Of a stretch of 64,000 nucleotides of DNA, positions 9,732 through 19,586 are shown one piece after another. The translations under genes were made by a program, and so were the position numbers. Below the pieces are notes generated by a model. The model was not told the DNA's origin. It saw only the letters and a program-made list of their open reading frames with translations, and searched no databases. The first letter of the stretch is position 1. Every line of letters begins with the position of its first letter. Origin of the DNA: Vibrio salilacus (GTDB taxonomy: Bacteria > Pseudomonadota > Gammaproteobacteria > Enterobacterales > Vibrionaceae); NCBI RefSeq assembly GCF_002811245.1, contig NZ_NIVQ01000009.1:62001-126000 (forward strand). The letters run 5' to 3'.

Positions 9732-12338
9732 GTGATACGTATTGAACTACCCACTCTTATTGCTAAATTAAATCAACAGAGCAAGCTTGCCCTAGAGCAG
9801 GCAGCTTCTGTGTGTATTGAACGTCAGCACAGTGAAATTACTTTTGAGCACTATCTTGAAGTCTTATTAGACAACCCACTTTCAGATGTGCGCGTGATCT
9901 TGAAGCAATCTGACTTATCGGTCGATGACATTAAACAAGCCATTGTGACCAGTTTTGCTCGCGAACAAGCGCTTGATAGTTATCCAACGTTTTCTCCACT
10001 ATTGGTAGAGCTGCTTCAAGAAGCTTGGCTATTATCAACCACCGAACTGGATCAACCGGAACTTCGCTCAGGTGCTATTCTATTGGCCGCGTTGACACGA
10101 GCTGATCGCTATATGGACCATAAGTTGGTGCGTATTGTTGATGGTATTAATCGCGAGAGCTTGAAAAAGCACTTTGATATGGTGCTCGCTGACTCTTCAG
10201 AAACACAAGTTGAACCAAGCTCGCCAGGCAAAACGTTGGCACAAGAGGGTAGCGATACCTCTATTCTTGCCAAATACTGCACTAACGTGACCGAGCAGGC
10301 GCGCCAGAATCAACTGGATCCGGTTCTTTGTCGTGAAAACGAAATCAACCTTATGATTGATATCCTATGTCGACGACGCAAGAACAATCCGATCGTGGTT
10401 GGGGATGCCGGTGTTGGTAAGAGCGCTATGATTGAGGGGTTGGCCCTTCGCGTGGTCGCTGGGACTGTGCCTTTGCAACTACAAGGTGTTGAACTTCACT
10501 CACTCGATTTAGGTTTGTTGCAAGCAGGTGCTTCAGTTAAAGGTGAGTTCGAGAAGCGCCTTAAAGGGGTCATTGATGCGATTAAGCACTCACCAAAACC
10601 GATCATTTTGTTCATCGATGAAGCGCACACCCTAATCGGAGCGGGCAATCAAGAAGGAGGCGGTGATGCGGCTAACTTACTTAAACCAGCGCTCGCTCGA
10701 GGTGAACTAAGCACCATCGCAGCAACCACGTGGAAAGAGTACAAAAAGTACTTTGAGAAAGATCCGGCATTAACTCGCCGTTTCCAACTGGTTAAACTTG
10801 ATGAGCCAAGTGTAGAGCAAGCGGTTGATATTCTACGCGGGTTGAACAGCGTGTATGAGAAAACGCACAATGTTCTGATCACCGATGATGCATTGAAAGC
10901 GGCGGCTGAGTTGTCGGTGCGTTATATCTCGGGTCGACAACTGCCTGATAAAGCGATTGACGTACTCGACACCGCCTGTGCACGTATTGCCATCAATTTG
11001 ACCGCGCCACCAAAACGTTTAGCGTTTATCGAAACCGCTTGTCACCAACGTCAACTTGAAATCGATATGCTGGAACGAGCTCAATTACTCGGTAAAGACG
11101 TTGACCATGAACGTCTAGAAGAGCTTAAAACTCAAGAGGCAGAAGACGAACAAGAGCGTGAGCGCTTGACGGCTCAGTGGCAGCAGCAAAAAGAGTTGGT
11201 TGAAGAGATTATTGAACTTAGAGCTTCGCTCACAAGCGAGCAACAAAACGCTTTACCTGTCGATCAGCGCGAGCAAATTGTCGCGACCATCCGCGGAAAA
11301 TATCAGCAGTTAGATTCCATTCCTCACACTGAACGTCTTATTCATCCTCAAGTTGATGCTCAGCAAGTCGCGGAAGTGATAGCCGATTGGACGGGGGTAC
11401 CTGTTGATCAAATGAACAGTGATGAACTGCATAAGATTACGCACTTAGCGAGCATTTTAGGTCAGTCAATCAAGGGGCAAGATGTCGCCATTGAACGTGT
11501 TCATCGACACCTTCTGACCGCTCGTGCCGATTTACGTCGTCCAGGCCGACCAAAAGGGGCTTTCTTACTCGTGGGGCCAAGTGGTGTCGGTAAAACCGAA
11601 ACGGTAGTACAGCTTGCCCAGCACTTGTATGGCGGTAAACAATTTCTAACCACGATTAACATGTCTGAGTATCAAGAGAAACACACAGTATCGCGTTTAA
11701 TCGGTTCACCTCCGGGTTATGTTGGCTACGGTGAAGGTGGCATATTGACGGAAGCGATTCGTAAGATGCCCTATTCAGTGGTGTTGCTTGATGAGGTAGA
11801 AAAAGCCCATCCGGAAGTCCTCAACCTTTTCTATCAAGCCTTTGATAAAGGGGAACTTGCCGATGGTGAAGGTCGCATTATCGATTGCCAGAACATCGTC
11901 TTCTTCCTAACTTCAAACTTAGGTTTCCAGACCATTGTTGATTACGCTGACCAAGTCGAACAACTTGATGATGCACTCTATCCAGAGTTGGCCGCTTTCT
12001 TCAAACCCGCGCTACTGGCAAGAATGGAAGTGGTTCCTTATATGCCACTCAGTAAGGAAGTGCTTGAGTCTATTGTGCGCTTTAAGCTTTCGCGTCTCGA
12101 AACACTCTTTAAAGAACGCTATGCAGCGGAAGTTGTGATCGAAGATTCGCTAATAGATGAAATCTTATCGCGTGCAACTCGCTCAGAAAATGGCGCGCGC
12201 ATGCTAGAAGCGATTATCGAAGGTCAATTACTGCCACCAATTTCACTGGCGTTACTCAACAAGCTTTCTGATCAACAACCTGTGACTCGTATTTACCTTG
12301 CTGCGCAAGACGGTGAGTTTATCGGCGAGGTTGAGTAG
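9732..12338 (+). CDS. clpV: T6SS sheath-recycling AAA+ ATPase TssH (ClpV)
   Basis: ClpV recognises contracted TssBC sheath and disassembles it with ATP. I chose the GTG at 9732 because it gives the family start MIRIELPTL and has AGGTG 6 bases upstream; an earlier in-frame GTG at 9723 adds three residues. The 868-residue protein has an N-terminal helical sheath-binding domain, a first AAA module with Walker A GDAGVGKS near residue 224 and Walker B FIDEAH, a coiled middle domain, and a second AAA module with Walker A GPSGVGKT near residue 614 and [14 protein letters not shown]. It forms hexamers in the cytoplasm. Confidence 0.97.
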   Translation: MIRIELPTLIAKLNQQSKLALEQAASVCIERQHSEITFEHYLEVLLDNPLSDVRVILKQSDLSVDDIKQAIVTSFAREQALDSYPTFSPLLVELLQEAWLLSTTELDQPELRSGAILLAALTRADRYMDHKLVRIVDGINRESLKKHFDMVLADSSETQVEPSSPGKTLAQEGSDTSILAKYCTNVTEQARQNQLDPVLCRENEINLMIDILCRRRKNNPIVVGDAGVGKSAMIEGLALRVVAGTVPLQLQGVELHSLDLGLLQAGASVKGEFEKRLKGVIDAIKHSPKPIILFIDEAHTLIGAGNQEGGGDAANLLKPALARGELSTIAATTWKEYKKYFEKDPALTRRFQLVKLDEPSVEQAVDILRGLNSVYEKTHNVLITDDALKAAAELSVRYISGRQLPDKAIDVLDTACARIAINLTAPPKRLAFIETACHQRQLEIDMLERAQLLGKDVDHERLEELKTQEAEDEQERERLTAQWQQQKELVEEIIELRASLTSEQQNALPVDQREQIVATIRGKYQQLDSIPHTERLIHPQVDAQQVAEVIADWTGVPVDQMNSDELHKITHLASILGQSIKGQDVAIERVHRHLLTARADLRRPGRPKGAFLLVGPSGVGKTETVVQLAQHLYGGKQFLTTINMSEYQEKHTVSRLIGSPPGYVGYGEGGILTEAIRKMPYSVVLLDEVEKAHPEVLNLFYQAFDKGELADGEGRIIDCQNIVFFLTSNLGFQTIVDYADQVEQLDDALYPELAAFFKPALLARMEVVPYMPLSKEVLESIVRFKLSRLETLFKERYAAEVVIEDSLIDEILSRATRSENGARMLEAIIEGQLLPPISLALLNKLSDQQPVTRIYLAAQDGEFIGEVE

Positions 12339-12340
12339 TG

Positions 12341-13930
12341 ATGTCTAACTGGTTAGAGCGAGTCACTGATCTTATTGGCATCAAGACCAAGAGTGAGCTG
12401 ATGGCTCGGTTTGTAGAAATTGTTGTGGGTGAGTTGAGTCTGTCTAACTGCATGATGTTAATGCCTAACTCAGAGGGACGTCGTCTCGTTCCTCATGATG
12501 GGCAGACTAACGTCTCGTGGGGGGTCGATGACCTCAACAATCCATTTGCCCATGTGTTACAAAGCGCGTCACCAATGACACTCTCTTCGGACGAGTTATT
12601 GTTCTGGCAATCCGATCGCGCTTTTGCTGAGTTGGTGGCTGGGGTAGGCATGTTTGAAAGCGTATGTATTCATCCTCTGCCGTTGAACTCGAAGCAGGTG
12701 CAGTTAGTGCTGTTCATGTTGGGAGATCAACGCACGGTCAGTCGAGCGTTCGCAAGCCAAGACTGCATTAAGTTTGTTGATGTGTTCACCAAGCAATGGC
12801 ACTTACTTGAAGAGATGGAACGCGAGCAGCGTGATATTAAAGTGTTGTCTGAATCGCTTAGCGATATTCAGCGCGACACAAAGTTGCGTTATATGGCGGA
12901 TAAACTGTCTGAGTCATTGATTGGCCAAAGTGGTTCGATGCAAAGGCTTCGTCAGCAAATCGTCAGTGCGGCGGAATCAAAACTTTCAGTTATGGTACAA
13001 GGTGATACCGGAACGGGTAAAGAGTTGGTCGCACAAGCGATTCATCATCTATCCACTCGTAGTGCGCAGCCATTAGTGGCAATTAACTGTGCTGCTATCC
13101 CAGAAAACCTGCTTGAAAGTGAGTTATTTGGTTACTGTAAAGGGGCATTCTCTGGCGCTGAATCTGACCGAAAAGGTCTGATCGCTCAAGCCGATGGTGG
13201 GACACTATTTCTCGACGAAATTGGTGATATGCCGCTTTCACTTCAAGCTAAGTTACTTCGCGTTCTCGAAACCAAACAATTTCGCCCGATTGGGGGCAAA
13301 GAAGAGCTCAGCTCAGATTTTCGTTTGGTTTCGGCAACGCATGTTAACTTGCTGGCACAAGTACGTAGCAAGCAGTTTCGCCAAGATTTGTACTATCGTC
13401 TGTTCCAATACCCACTCACTTTGCCGCGTTTGTCTGAACGCCTCGAAGATATTGATCAGTTGAGCCAACATTTTGTTAGTGAATTCAATCGACAACACGG
13501 GACTAAAATCCGTGGTTTACATTACCGTGCTCTGGATTGTTTAAAGCAGTACACCTTCCCGGGAAATGTGCGTGAGTTAAAACATTTAGTGGAATTTGGC
13601 TGTGCCCAGTGCCGCGATGAATCTGAAGTGAGTGAAGGCAGTTTCGCCAATCGCATCGCGTGCTTGAACTTTGAATTGCAAAGTGCCGAGCCAGCAATGC
13701 ATCACAATCTACAGTCAACCTTTATCAGTGATCATCCTTATGCGCCAGCTCAAGGGGGCTTTTCTGCCATTAATGACCTGAAGCAGGCGATGAATGATTA
13801 TGAAGAGCAGATCATTCGTGATCGTTTGAACCAATTTTCGGGTGATCGTGGTAAAGCGGCCAAGAGTTTAGGTATCCCTAAGCGCACACTCGCCTACAAA
13901 TGTCAGAAGTTGGAGATCAAAGCGTTATGA
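12341..13930 (+). CDS. vasH: Sigma-54-dependent T6SS activator VasH
   Basis: VasH is a bacterial enhancer-binding protein that activates sigma-54 promoters of T6SS genes, notably the hcp operons in V. cholerae. The 529-residue product has a GAF-like N-terminal domain, a AAA+ domain with Walker A GDTGTGKE (about residue 223) and Walker B GGTLFLDEIGD, and a C-terminal Fis-type helix-turn-helix (GDRGKAAKSLGIPKRTLAY). The sigma-54 contact loop, normally GAFTGA, reads GAFSGA here (about residue 268). ATG at 12341 was preferred; a GTG at 12338 overlaps the clpV stop. Its own targets are probably outside this window. Confidence 0.95.
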   Translation: MSNWLERVTDLIGIKTKSELMARFVEIVVGELSLSNCMMLMPNSEGRRLVPHDGQTNVSWGVDDLNNPFAHVLQSASPMTLSSDELLFWQSDRAFAELVAGVGMFESVCIHPLPLNSKQVQLVLFMLGDQRTVSRAFASQDCIKFVDVFTKQWHLLEEMEREQRDIKVLSESLSDIQRDTKLRYMADKLSESLIGQSGSMQRLRQQIVSAAESKLSVMVQGDTGTGKELVAQAIHHLSTRSAQPLVAINCAAIPENLLESELFGYCKGAFSGAESDRKGLIAQADGGTLFLDEIGDMPLSLQAKLLRVLETKQFRPIGGKEELSSDFRLVSATHVNLLAQVRSKQFRQDLYYRLFQYPLTLPRLSERLEDIDQLSQHFVSEFNRQHGTKIRGLHYRALDCLKQYTFPGNVRELKHLVEFGCAQCRDESEVSEGSFANRIACLNFELQSAEPAMHHNLQSTFISDHPYAPAQGGFSAINDLKQAMNDYEEQIIRDRLNQFSGDRGKAAKSLGIPKRTLAYKCQKLEIKAL

Positions 13931-14571
13931 AAACCTCGACTTGGCTACTGACAGTATCTCTTAACAGCTTACTGTTTAGCGTCCAGACGGTGGCGAGTGA
14001 CGCCACAATGTCACCGCTTGAACGTGCCCAGCAATGCACCACCATTAGCGAGCGCCTAGAGCGATTAAGTTGCTTTGATCAAGCCCTAAATACACCAACA
14101 CAGTTATCGACTCAGTCTTTAGGTGATAACAAACCACAAGCTTGGCATACCGCGTTTACCACCGCACTTGAAGCGCAGCCAATCAATGTGATTGAGCAGG
14201 GCGATAAAGACAATGGTGATGCGTGGTTAACGCTATCCGTGGCGCAAACTCAAGATAAGCCTTCACCCGTGTTGATGATGAGCTGTATTAACAAAATAAG
14301 CCGGATTGAATTAGCGCTACCGACTGCCCTGGAAGATGCACGGATTCAGGTTTCTGTTGCTTATGGCCCCAAACAGCATTGGCGCAGCGATGATGTCGGG
14401 GTGTTGTTCTCGTCAGCACGAGGAATGCCTGCGATTTCTATGATGAAAGCGATGACGAAAAACTCGCGTTTAACTTTGCGCTCAAATTCGCCGCAGATTG
14501 ACGGCCTAAAATTTGACGCTACGCAGTTAGAGCAAGCCCTAGTGCCATTGCGACAAAGGTGTGGGTGGTAA
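13927..14571 (+). CDS. vasI: T6SS-associated protein VasI (TagO-like)
   Basis: This gene sits where V. cholerae has vasI (VCA0118), a protein of the type VI TagO/VasI family with no settled molecular role. The ATG at 13927 overlaps the vasH TGA (ATGA), so it is translationally coupled. The 214-residue product has a signal-peptide-like start (STWLLTVSLNSLLFSVQTVAS) and is probably periplasmic. It has Cys pairs around CTTISERLERLSCFDQAL, the segment common to VasI-type proteins, and a beta-rich second half. Confidence 0.85.
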   Translation: MKTSTWLLTVSLNSLLFSVQTVASDATMSPLERAQQCTTISERLERLSCFDQALNTPTQLSTQSLGDNKPQAWHTAFTTALEAQPINVIEQGDKDNGDAWLTLSVAQTQDKPSPVLMMSCINKISRIELALPTALEDARIQVSVAYGPKQHWRSDDVGVLFSSARGMPAISMMKAMTKNSRLTLRSNSPQIDGLKFDATQLEQALVPLRQRCGW

Positions 14572-14573
14572 CA

Positions 14574-15974
14574 ATGGACATTACTCAGTATCGAGCCAGC
14601 ATTGTGCGCCCGATCAGCGCAGAGTCACCAGTCGGTGAACGACTATTGGATGAGCCACTGTTTGATTTTGTTGAAGATCAAATGATGAAGGTGGGTTCGT
14701 TATCTCATGCCAGTGTGCAGTGGCAAGAGGTCGAGCATAGTACCGTCACCTTGTTGAATGAAAAAAGTAAAGACATCAAACTGCTGGTTTACCTTTTGCA
14801 GTGTTTGCATCATCAATTGACCCCCAAACGTTTGATCACTTCTTTTGGTGTCATGAGTGATTTTATTACCCACTATTGGCAAGACTGTTTTCCAGCTCCG
14901 GGTAAACGCGGCAACCTGCCGAGACGAAAGTTTTTTAGTCAAATCTGCCAGCGTTTTTCATTGGCCGTGGATAAGTTTGATTTTGCCACACTCGATAGCC
15001 AAGACCGAGAGGAGTTGCAACAAACGGTGCAAGAGTGGCAGGCGGTCATTGAAGCTAACGAGCTATCGTCTGATGTGGCCGAGTCGGTCGTGGTGACGAT
15101 TGTTAATCAACTAACAAGAGCTCAAGAGCGAGAGAAAGTCGCGCAAGCCGCGCAGCAGCAACCTGCTCCGACGAGTACGTCATCAACGTCCTCGTCATCT
15201 TTAGCGATTGACAATTCAAGTGACAAAGCGGCTAAACAGACACTGCTGAAAGTCGCGGAATATCTTTCTGAACAAGAATTCTCGGGGGCGTTGGCCATTC
15301 GCGTGCGTCGCCATGCGCTATGGGGGGCGATTACTACGCTTCCTGATCACGATCATCAAGGCCAAACCTTGCTAAGAGGAATGCAAACTGAGCGCGTGAA
15401 AGAGTATCAAGATCATCTGCATCAACCGGATCTCGCACTATGGCGTCGAGTGGAACAGAGCTTGACCATCGCACCGTATTGGTTTGAAGGTCAACTGATG
15501 AGTCACGATATCGCAAAGGCATTGGGCCAAGAAGGATGGTGCAAAGCGATTATTGAAGAAACTCAAGCGTTTATTGAGCGATTCCCCACGGTTGTGGAAC
15601 TGAAATTTAAAGGGGGCGCGCCATTTATTACTGACGCAGTTCGAGAGTGGCTCACTGCTTATCAAGGCGGCGCGGCGGCTGTTTCAGGCTCTGGCAGTTG
15701 GCAAGAGCAGCGCGACGAAGCGTTCAGTTTGGCCAAAGAGGGCGGTATTGCGGTCGCGATGTCGATGCTCAATGATGGTTTAGTGGCCGCAACAGAGCCG
15801 CGCGATCGTTTTTACTGGCGCTTATTGAGTGCCGATCTTCTTAAACATAACCACCTAGATGCGATGGCTAAAGAGCAATATCAAACCTTAAAACAAGAAA
15901 TCACACAGACGAGCGTTACCCAGTGGGAGCCGTCACTCATCGAACAATTAGAACGAAATACAGCGTCAGATTAA
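14574..15974 (+). CDS. tssA: T6SS cap/assembly protein TssA (VasJ)
   Basis: TssA proteins prime and cap growing T6SS tails. The 466-residue product has an N-terminal ImpA_N domain with the family segment RPISAESPVGERLLDEPLFD (residues 12-31), a Ser/Thr-rich linker near 195-215, and a C-terminal VasJ-type domain with DRFYWRLLSADLLKHNHLDAMAKEQY. ATG at 14574 was taken because it gives MDITQYRASI and follows the vasI stop by 2 bases. Cytoplasmic. A second ImpA-like protein, VasL, follows tssM. Confidence 0.93.
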   Translation: MDITQYRASIVRPISAESPVGERLLDEPLFDFVEDQMMKVGSLSHASVQWQEVEHSTVTLLNEKSKDIKLLVYLLQCLHHQLTPKRLITSFGVMSDFITHYWQDCFPAPGKRGNLPRRKFFSQICQRFSLAVDKFDFATLDSQDREELQQTVQEWQAVIEANELSSDVAESVVVTIVNQLTRAQEREKVAQAAQQQPAPTSTSSTSSSSLAIDNSSDKAAKQTLLKVAEYLSEQEFSGALAIRVRRHALWGAITTLPDHDHQGQTLLRGMQTERVKEYQDHLHQPDLALWRRVEQSLTIAPYWFEGQLMSHDIAKALGQEGWCKAIIEETQAFIERFPTVVELKFKGGAPFITDAVREWLTAYQGGAAAVSGSGSWQEQRDEAFSLAKEGGIAVAMSMLNDGLVAATEPRDRFYWRLLSADLLKHNHLDAMAKEQYQTLKQEITQTSVTQWEPSLIEQLERNTASD

Positions 15975-15989
15975 GCTAAGGGACTATCC

Positions 15990-18900
15990 ATGTGGAAAAG
16001 TATTATTGGGATCGTTAAGAAATTTAAGCCGGGTATTGCAGCAGCGCTTCCAATTCTGTTGTTTACACTCTTTATTCTATTAAATGTCGCTATTTGGTGG
16101 GCCGGACCTTGGTTAGAAATTCAAGGCAGCAAACCATTAGAGAGCGTATTTGCTCGCGGTTTAGCGAGTGCGCTATTCATGCTTTTCTCCCTATCAGGCT
16201 GGGGGATTTGGCAGTGGCGAAAACTGCAAGGTTTCAAAGGTCAGCAAAAGCGCGAAGAGCAGTTAAAACAAGATCCGATCCAGGTCTACGAAGAGCGCCA
16301 AGAAGCCGAACTTAATGACGTGATGAAAGAGATGAAGCAGAGTCTCAACACACGTAATTACCTTTATGCTTTACCTTGGTATCTAGTGCTTGGTTTGGAA
16401 AATGCTGGTAAAACCAGTTTGATCAATCGCTCTGGACAGAATTTCGCGTTATCTTCGGTCATGCGCGCTTCTGGGCAAAAGAGTGAGAACCCATACTCAT
16501 TCGACTGGTGGATTGGTGATGAGTCGGTACTGATTGACCCTGACGGTGAATTGCTCACTCAGGGAAATCGCAGCGAAGACAATGATGGTGAACTGGAGCG
16601 TCGTTTGTGGCTCCACTTTGTTAATTGGTTAGAGAAAACACGCAGTCGCAGACCACTTAACGGCGTTGTACTGGCATTGGATGTATCGCATTTAGCAACC
16701 TCTACTGCGAGTGAGCGTAAAGCCTATGCCAATCTATTGCGCGCACGTATTCGTGAGTTGATGGAAACGTTGGCCACTCGTCTGCCCGTTTATATTACGC
16801 TGACAAAGCTCGATCTGCTCTACGGCTTTGAACCTTTCTTCAAACACTATTCCAAGTCGCAACGTGATGAAGTGCTGGGTTTTACCTTTTCACTTGAATC
16901 GGTCGATAACCTTGACCATTGGCTCGAAGAGTTCGATAACGACTATGGTCAATTTGTTGCCCGTATTAATGATCTCTTTCCTCATGCGGTTGCAGAGCCA
17001 ATAGATCAAGAAGAGCGCGACGCCATTTATAGCTTTACGCGTCAAATGTCCGGGTTACAAAGTATCTTGAAAGAGTTTTTCCAAGATGCGCTCTCTAGCG
17101 ACCAGTTTTCGACGTCAGCGTTGGTTCGTGGTGCTTACTTTACTTCGGTGTATCAACAAGGCGTACCAAGTAATGCCTTTGGTGACTCTGCGTCACGCCG
17201 ATATGGTTTATCGCATTCGGTTAATAAAGCGCAAAACGCGAAGAACTCAACGGTCTATTTTACTCAGCAGTTGTTTAGTAATGTTATTTATCCTGAAGCG
17301 GGATTAGCCTCGGATAACTTCCGGATCGCGAAGCAAAAACGCCGATTGATGGGGCTGTCGTTTGCCGCTTGTTTGGTGGCGTCGGTATTACTGTTCGGAA
17401 CTTGGCATCGTTACTATCAGGTCAACGTTAATCAATCAGATGCGGTATTGGCCAAGGTGAATGAGTACAAAGCTAAGTACCCATCGAATCTTGCGTTGGC
17501 GTCGCAAAAGGATATTTTGGAGCCATTAAACAAAATTCGTCAAGCGACGTTAGAGTTTGGTTTCTTTCGTGAAAAACCACGTTACATCTCGGACTTTGGT
17601 CTTTATCAAGGGCATACAATCGGACCAATGGTTGAAGATACCTACTTAAACTTATTGGAAAACCGCTTCCTACCTTTGTTGATGGCTGATGTAGTCGTCG
17701 CACTTGAGCAAGCGAAAACCGAAGAAGAAAAGCTCGCGGTACTGCGTGTCTATCGCATGATGGTTGATAAAAGTGGTCGTTATAAAGACTATGTTCTTGA
17801 TTATTTTGGTAAGTATTGGCAACGCGCCTTCGCAGGGCAAAAGAAAGTCCAAGGCGAGTTGATTGAGCATTTAGATTACGCGATGCGCCACACCGATTTG
17901 GCCAGTGCGCGAGCTCAAGGAGATGCGTTCGCAGAGCAAGTGATGAAACCTTATGATGGCACTATTGCTAAGGTTCAGTCTGAACTGAGCACGATGCCGA
18001 ACGATCAACGTGTTTATCGTAACCTTAAGCTCAATGCTCAAACCGTGCTTGGTCCTGCTATCAGTATTCGCAACTTAGTCGGGCCTATTTTTGATATCGT
18101 ATTTGAAGAGCGTGTTGCTAATCGTAGCTTATACATCCCACAAATGCTGACCAAAGAGGGCTTTGAAAACTACTTTATGCCGCGCTCTGAATCGGTATCT
18201 GAGTTGGCTCTAATTGACAGCTGGGTTCTGGGGCAGTCAAAAGTTGCTCAGTTTAGTGAAGCGGATAAACAGGTCCTGCGTGAGAAGATCCGCAATCTAT
18301 ATGTCGCCGATTACGTCAATACCTGGCGAGCGGCGCTCAATGATATCGATATGAAGTATTTCGGTGATATCAATGATGCGGTTATGGTGCTAGAAAATCT
18401 CACGGGTAACGTTGAGCCAATGCAGCGTCTGCTGCGCACATTGGAAAATAATACCCAAGTGATTGCGGGTTTAGACCCAGACAGTGAAGCAAAGGATGAG
18501 CTATTAAAAAGTGCTAAGTACAAAGTGGCGTCGAGCATTCAATCGCCATTCGCGGAGCTTAACTTGATGCTTAAACCTGTCGGCGAACAGCCAGCTTATA
18601 TCAATGAAGTACTGGCATCGGTTGATGAACTCAAAACCTATCTGAAAGCGATCCAGGAGTCACCAGATGTTGGTATGGCGGCATTAGATGCGACTAAAGC
18701 ACGGGTCAAGCTGGTCAGCGCTGACCCTATTTATACCTTAAAGCGTATTTCATCAGGTTTGCCAAGACCACTTGACAGCATGGTGGCAAAACTCGCTGAT
18801 GAGAGCTGGTATGTGGTGAAGCAAGAGGCAATTAAGCACTTGGAAGTACGTTGGTATGAAGACGTTTACCAGCCTTATTACACTAAACTAGCCAGTCGCT

Positions 18901-19532
18901 ATCCGTTTAATGAACAGTCGAACAAAGATGTGGCGTTACAAGATTTTGAAGCCTTCTTTGCTCCGCAGGGAACGTTAGATAATTTCTACAATAACCAGTT
19001 GAAAGTGTTTATTGAAGAGAACATTGCGGTTGATGAGTATGACAGTGCCCAGTCGATTATTCGCCCTGAAGTGTTGGCGCAAATTGCTCAAGCGCAGCGG
19101 ATTCGCCAAGCTTTCTTTAATCGAAAAGGGATTTTGGACGTCAATTTCTCGGTTGAGCCGCTACAGTTAAGCGGCAACAAGAGGCGTAGTGTCTTGAACG
19201 TAGATGGCCAGTACTTAACGTACAGTCATGGGCCACGTGAAGGTGCTGAGCTGATTTGGCCAAACACATTACGAGATTCGGCTGTATCGAAAGTGACCTT
19301 AGTACCAACGAAGTCTAACTTGTCACCTCGCAGTATTAATCTCAAGGGGCCATGGGCATTTTTCCGCTTGCTCGAAGAGGGCAGTGTATTATCAGCGAGT
19401 AAAACATCGGTTGACTATCGTTTCTCGGTTGATGATGGAGAGATGATTTATCGAATCAACGCCGAGTCTGATGCGAACCCGTTCACTGAGAGACTGTTTA
19501 AGTCGTTCAAGCTTTCTAAAACCCTGTATTAA
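15990..19532 (+). CDS. tssM: T6SS inner-membrane channel protein TssM (VasK, IcmF-like)
   Basis: TssM spans the inner membrane and periplasm to meet TssJ and forms the trans-envelope channel. The 1180-residue product has two N-terminal membrane helices (about 14-35 and 56-75), a cytoplasmic NTPase-like domain with Walker A GLENAGKTS near residue 135, a third helix near residues 452-470 (MGLSFAACLVASVLLFGTW), and a long periplasmic helical and beta C-terminal part, as in IcmF proteins. The P-loop is intact, unlike in some TssM proteins. ATG at 15990 follows AAGGGA. A strong hairpin separates it from vasL. Confidence 0.97.
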   Translation: MWKSIIGIVKKFKPGIAAALPILLFTLFILLNVAIWWAGPWLEIQGSKPLESVFARGLASALFMLFSLSGWGIWQWRKLQGFKGQQKREEQLKQDPIQVYEERQEAELNDVMKEMKQSLNTRNYLYALPWYLVLGLENAGKTSLINRSGQNFALSSVMRASGQKSENPYSFDWWIGDESVLIDPDGELLTQGNRSEDNDGELERRLWLHFVNWLEKTRSRRPLNGVVLALDVSHLATSTASERKAYANLLRARIRELMETLATRLPVYITLTKLDLLYGFEPFFKHYSKSQRDEVLGFTFSLESVDNLDHWLEEFDNDYGQFVARINDLFPHAVAEPIDQEERDAIYSFTRQMSGLQSILKEFFQDALSSDQFSTSALVRGAYFTSVYQQGVPSNAFGDSASRRYGLSHSVNKAQNAKNSTVYFTQQLFSNVIYPEAGLASDNFRIAKQKRRLMGLSFAACLVASVLLFGTWHRYYQVNVNQSDAVLAKVNEYKAKYPSNLALASQKDILEPLNKIRQATLEFGFFREKPRYISDFGLYQGHTIGPMVEDTYLNLLENRFLPLLMADVVVALEQAKTEEEKLAVLRVYRMMVDKSGRYKDYVLDYFGKYWQRAFAGQKKVQGELIEHLDYAMRHTDLASARAQGDAFAEQVMKPYDGTIAKVQSELSTMPNDQRVYRNLKLNAQTVLGPAISIRNLVGPIFDIVFEERVANRSLYIPQMLTKEGFENYFMPRSESVSELALIDSWVLGQSKVAQFSEADKQVLREKIRNLYVADYVNTWRAALNDIDMKYFGDINDAVMVLENLTGNVEPMQRLLRTLENNTQVIAGLDPDSEAKDELLKSAKYKVASSIQSPFAELNLMLKPVGEQPAYINEVLASVDELKTYLKAIQESPDVGMAALDATKARVKLVSADPIYTLKRISSGLPRPLDSMVAKLADESWYVVKQEAIKHLEVRWYEDVYQPYYTKLASRYPFNEQSNKDVALQDFEAFFAPQGTLDNFYNNQLKVFIEENIAVDEYDSAQSIIRPEVLAQIAQAQRIRQAFFNRKGILDVNFSVEPLQLSGNKRRSVLNVDGQYLTYSHGPREGAELIWPNTLRDSAVSKVTLVPTKSNLSPRSINLKGPWAFFRLLEEGSVLSASKTSVDYRFSVDDGEMIYRINAESDANPFTERLFKSFKLSKTLY

Positions 19533-19538
19533 CCAGAA

Positions 19539-19564
19539 AAAGGAGCAAGGTGACTTGCTCCTTT
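19539..19564 (+). terminator. Strong intercistronic hairpin between tssM and vasL
   Basis: A perfect 11-base-pair stem (AAAGGAGCAAG with CTTGCTCCTTT) and a GTGA tetraloop start 6 bases after the tssM stop. The following bases (GACTATTAGG) are not a U-tract, so it may act as a partial terminator, an mRNA-stability element or an RNase processing site rather than a full terminator. It contains an AAAGGAG sequence that would resemble a ribosome-binding site if unpaired. Confidence 0.6.
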
Positions 19565-19586
19565 GACTATTAGGACCGAAGTCTCC

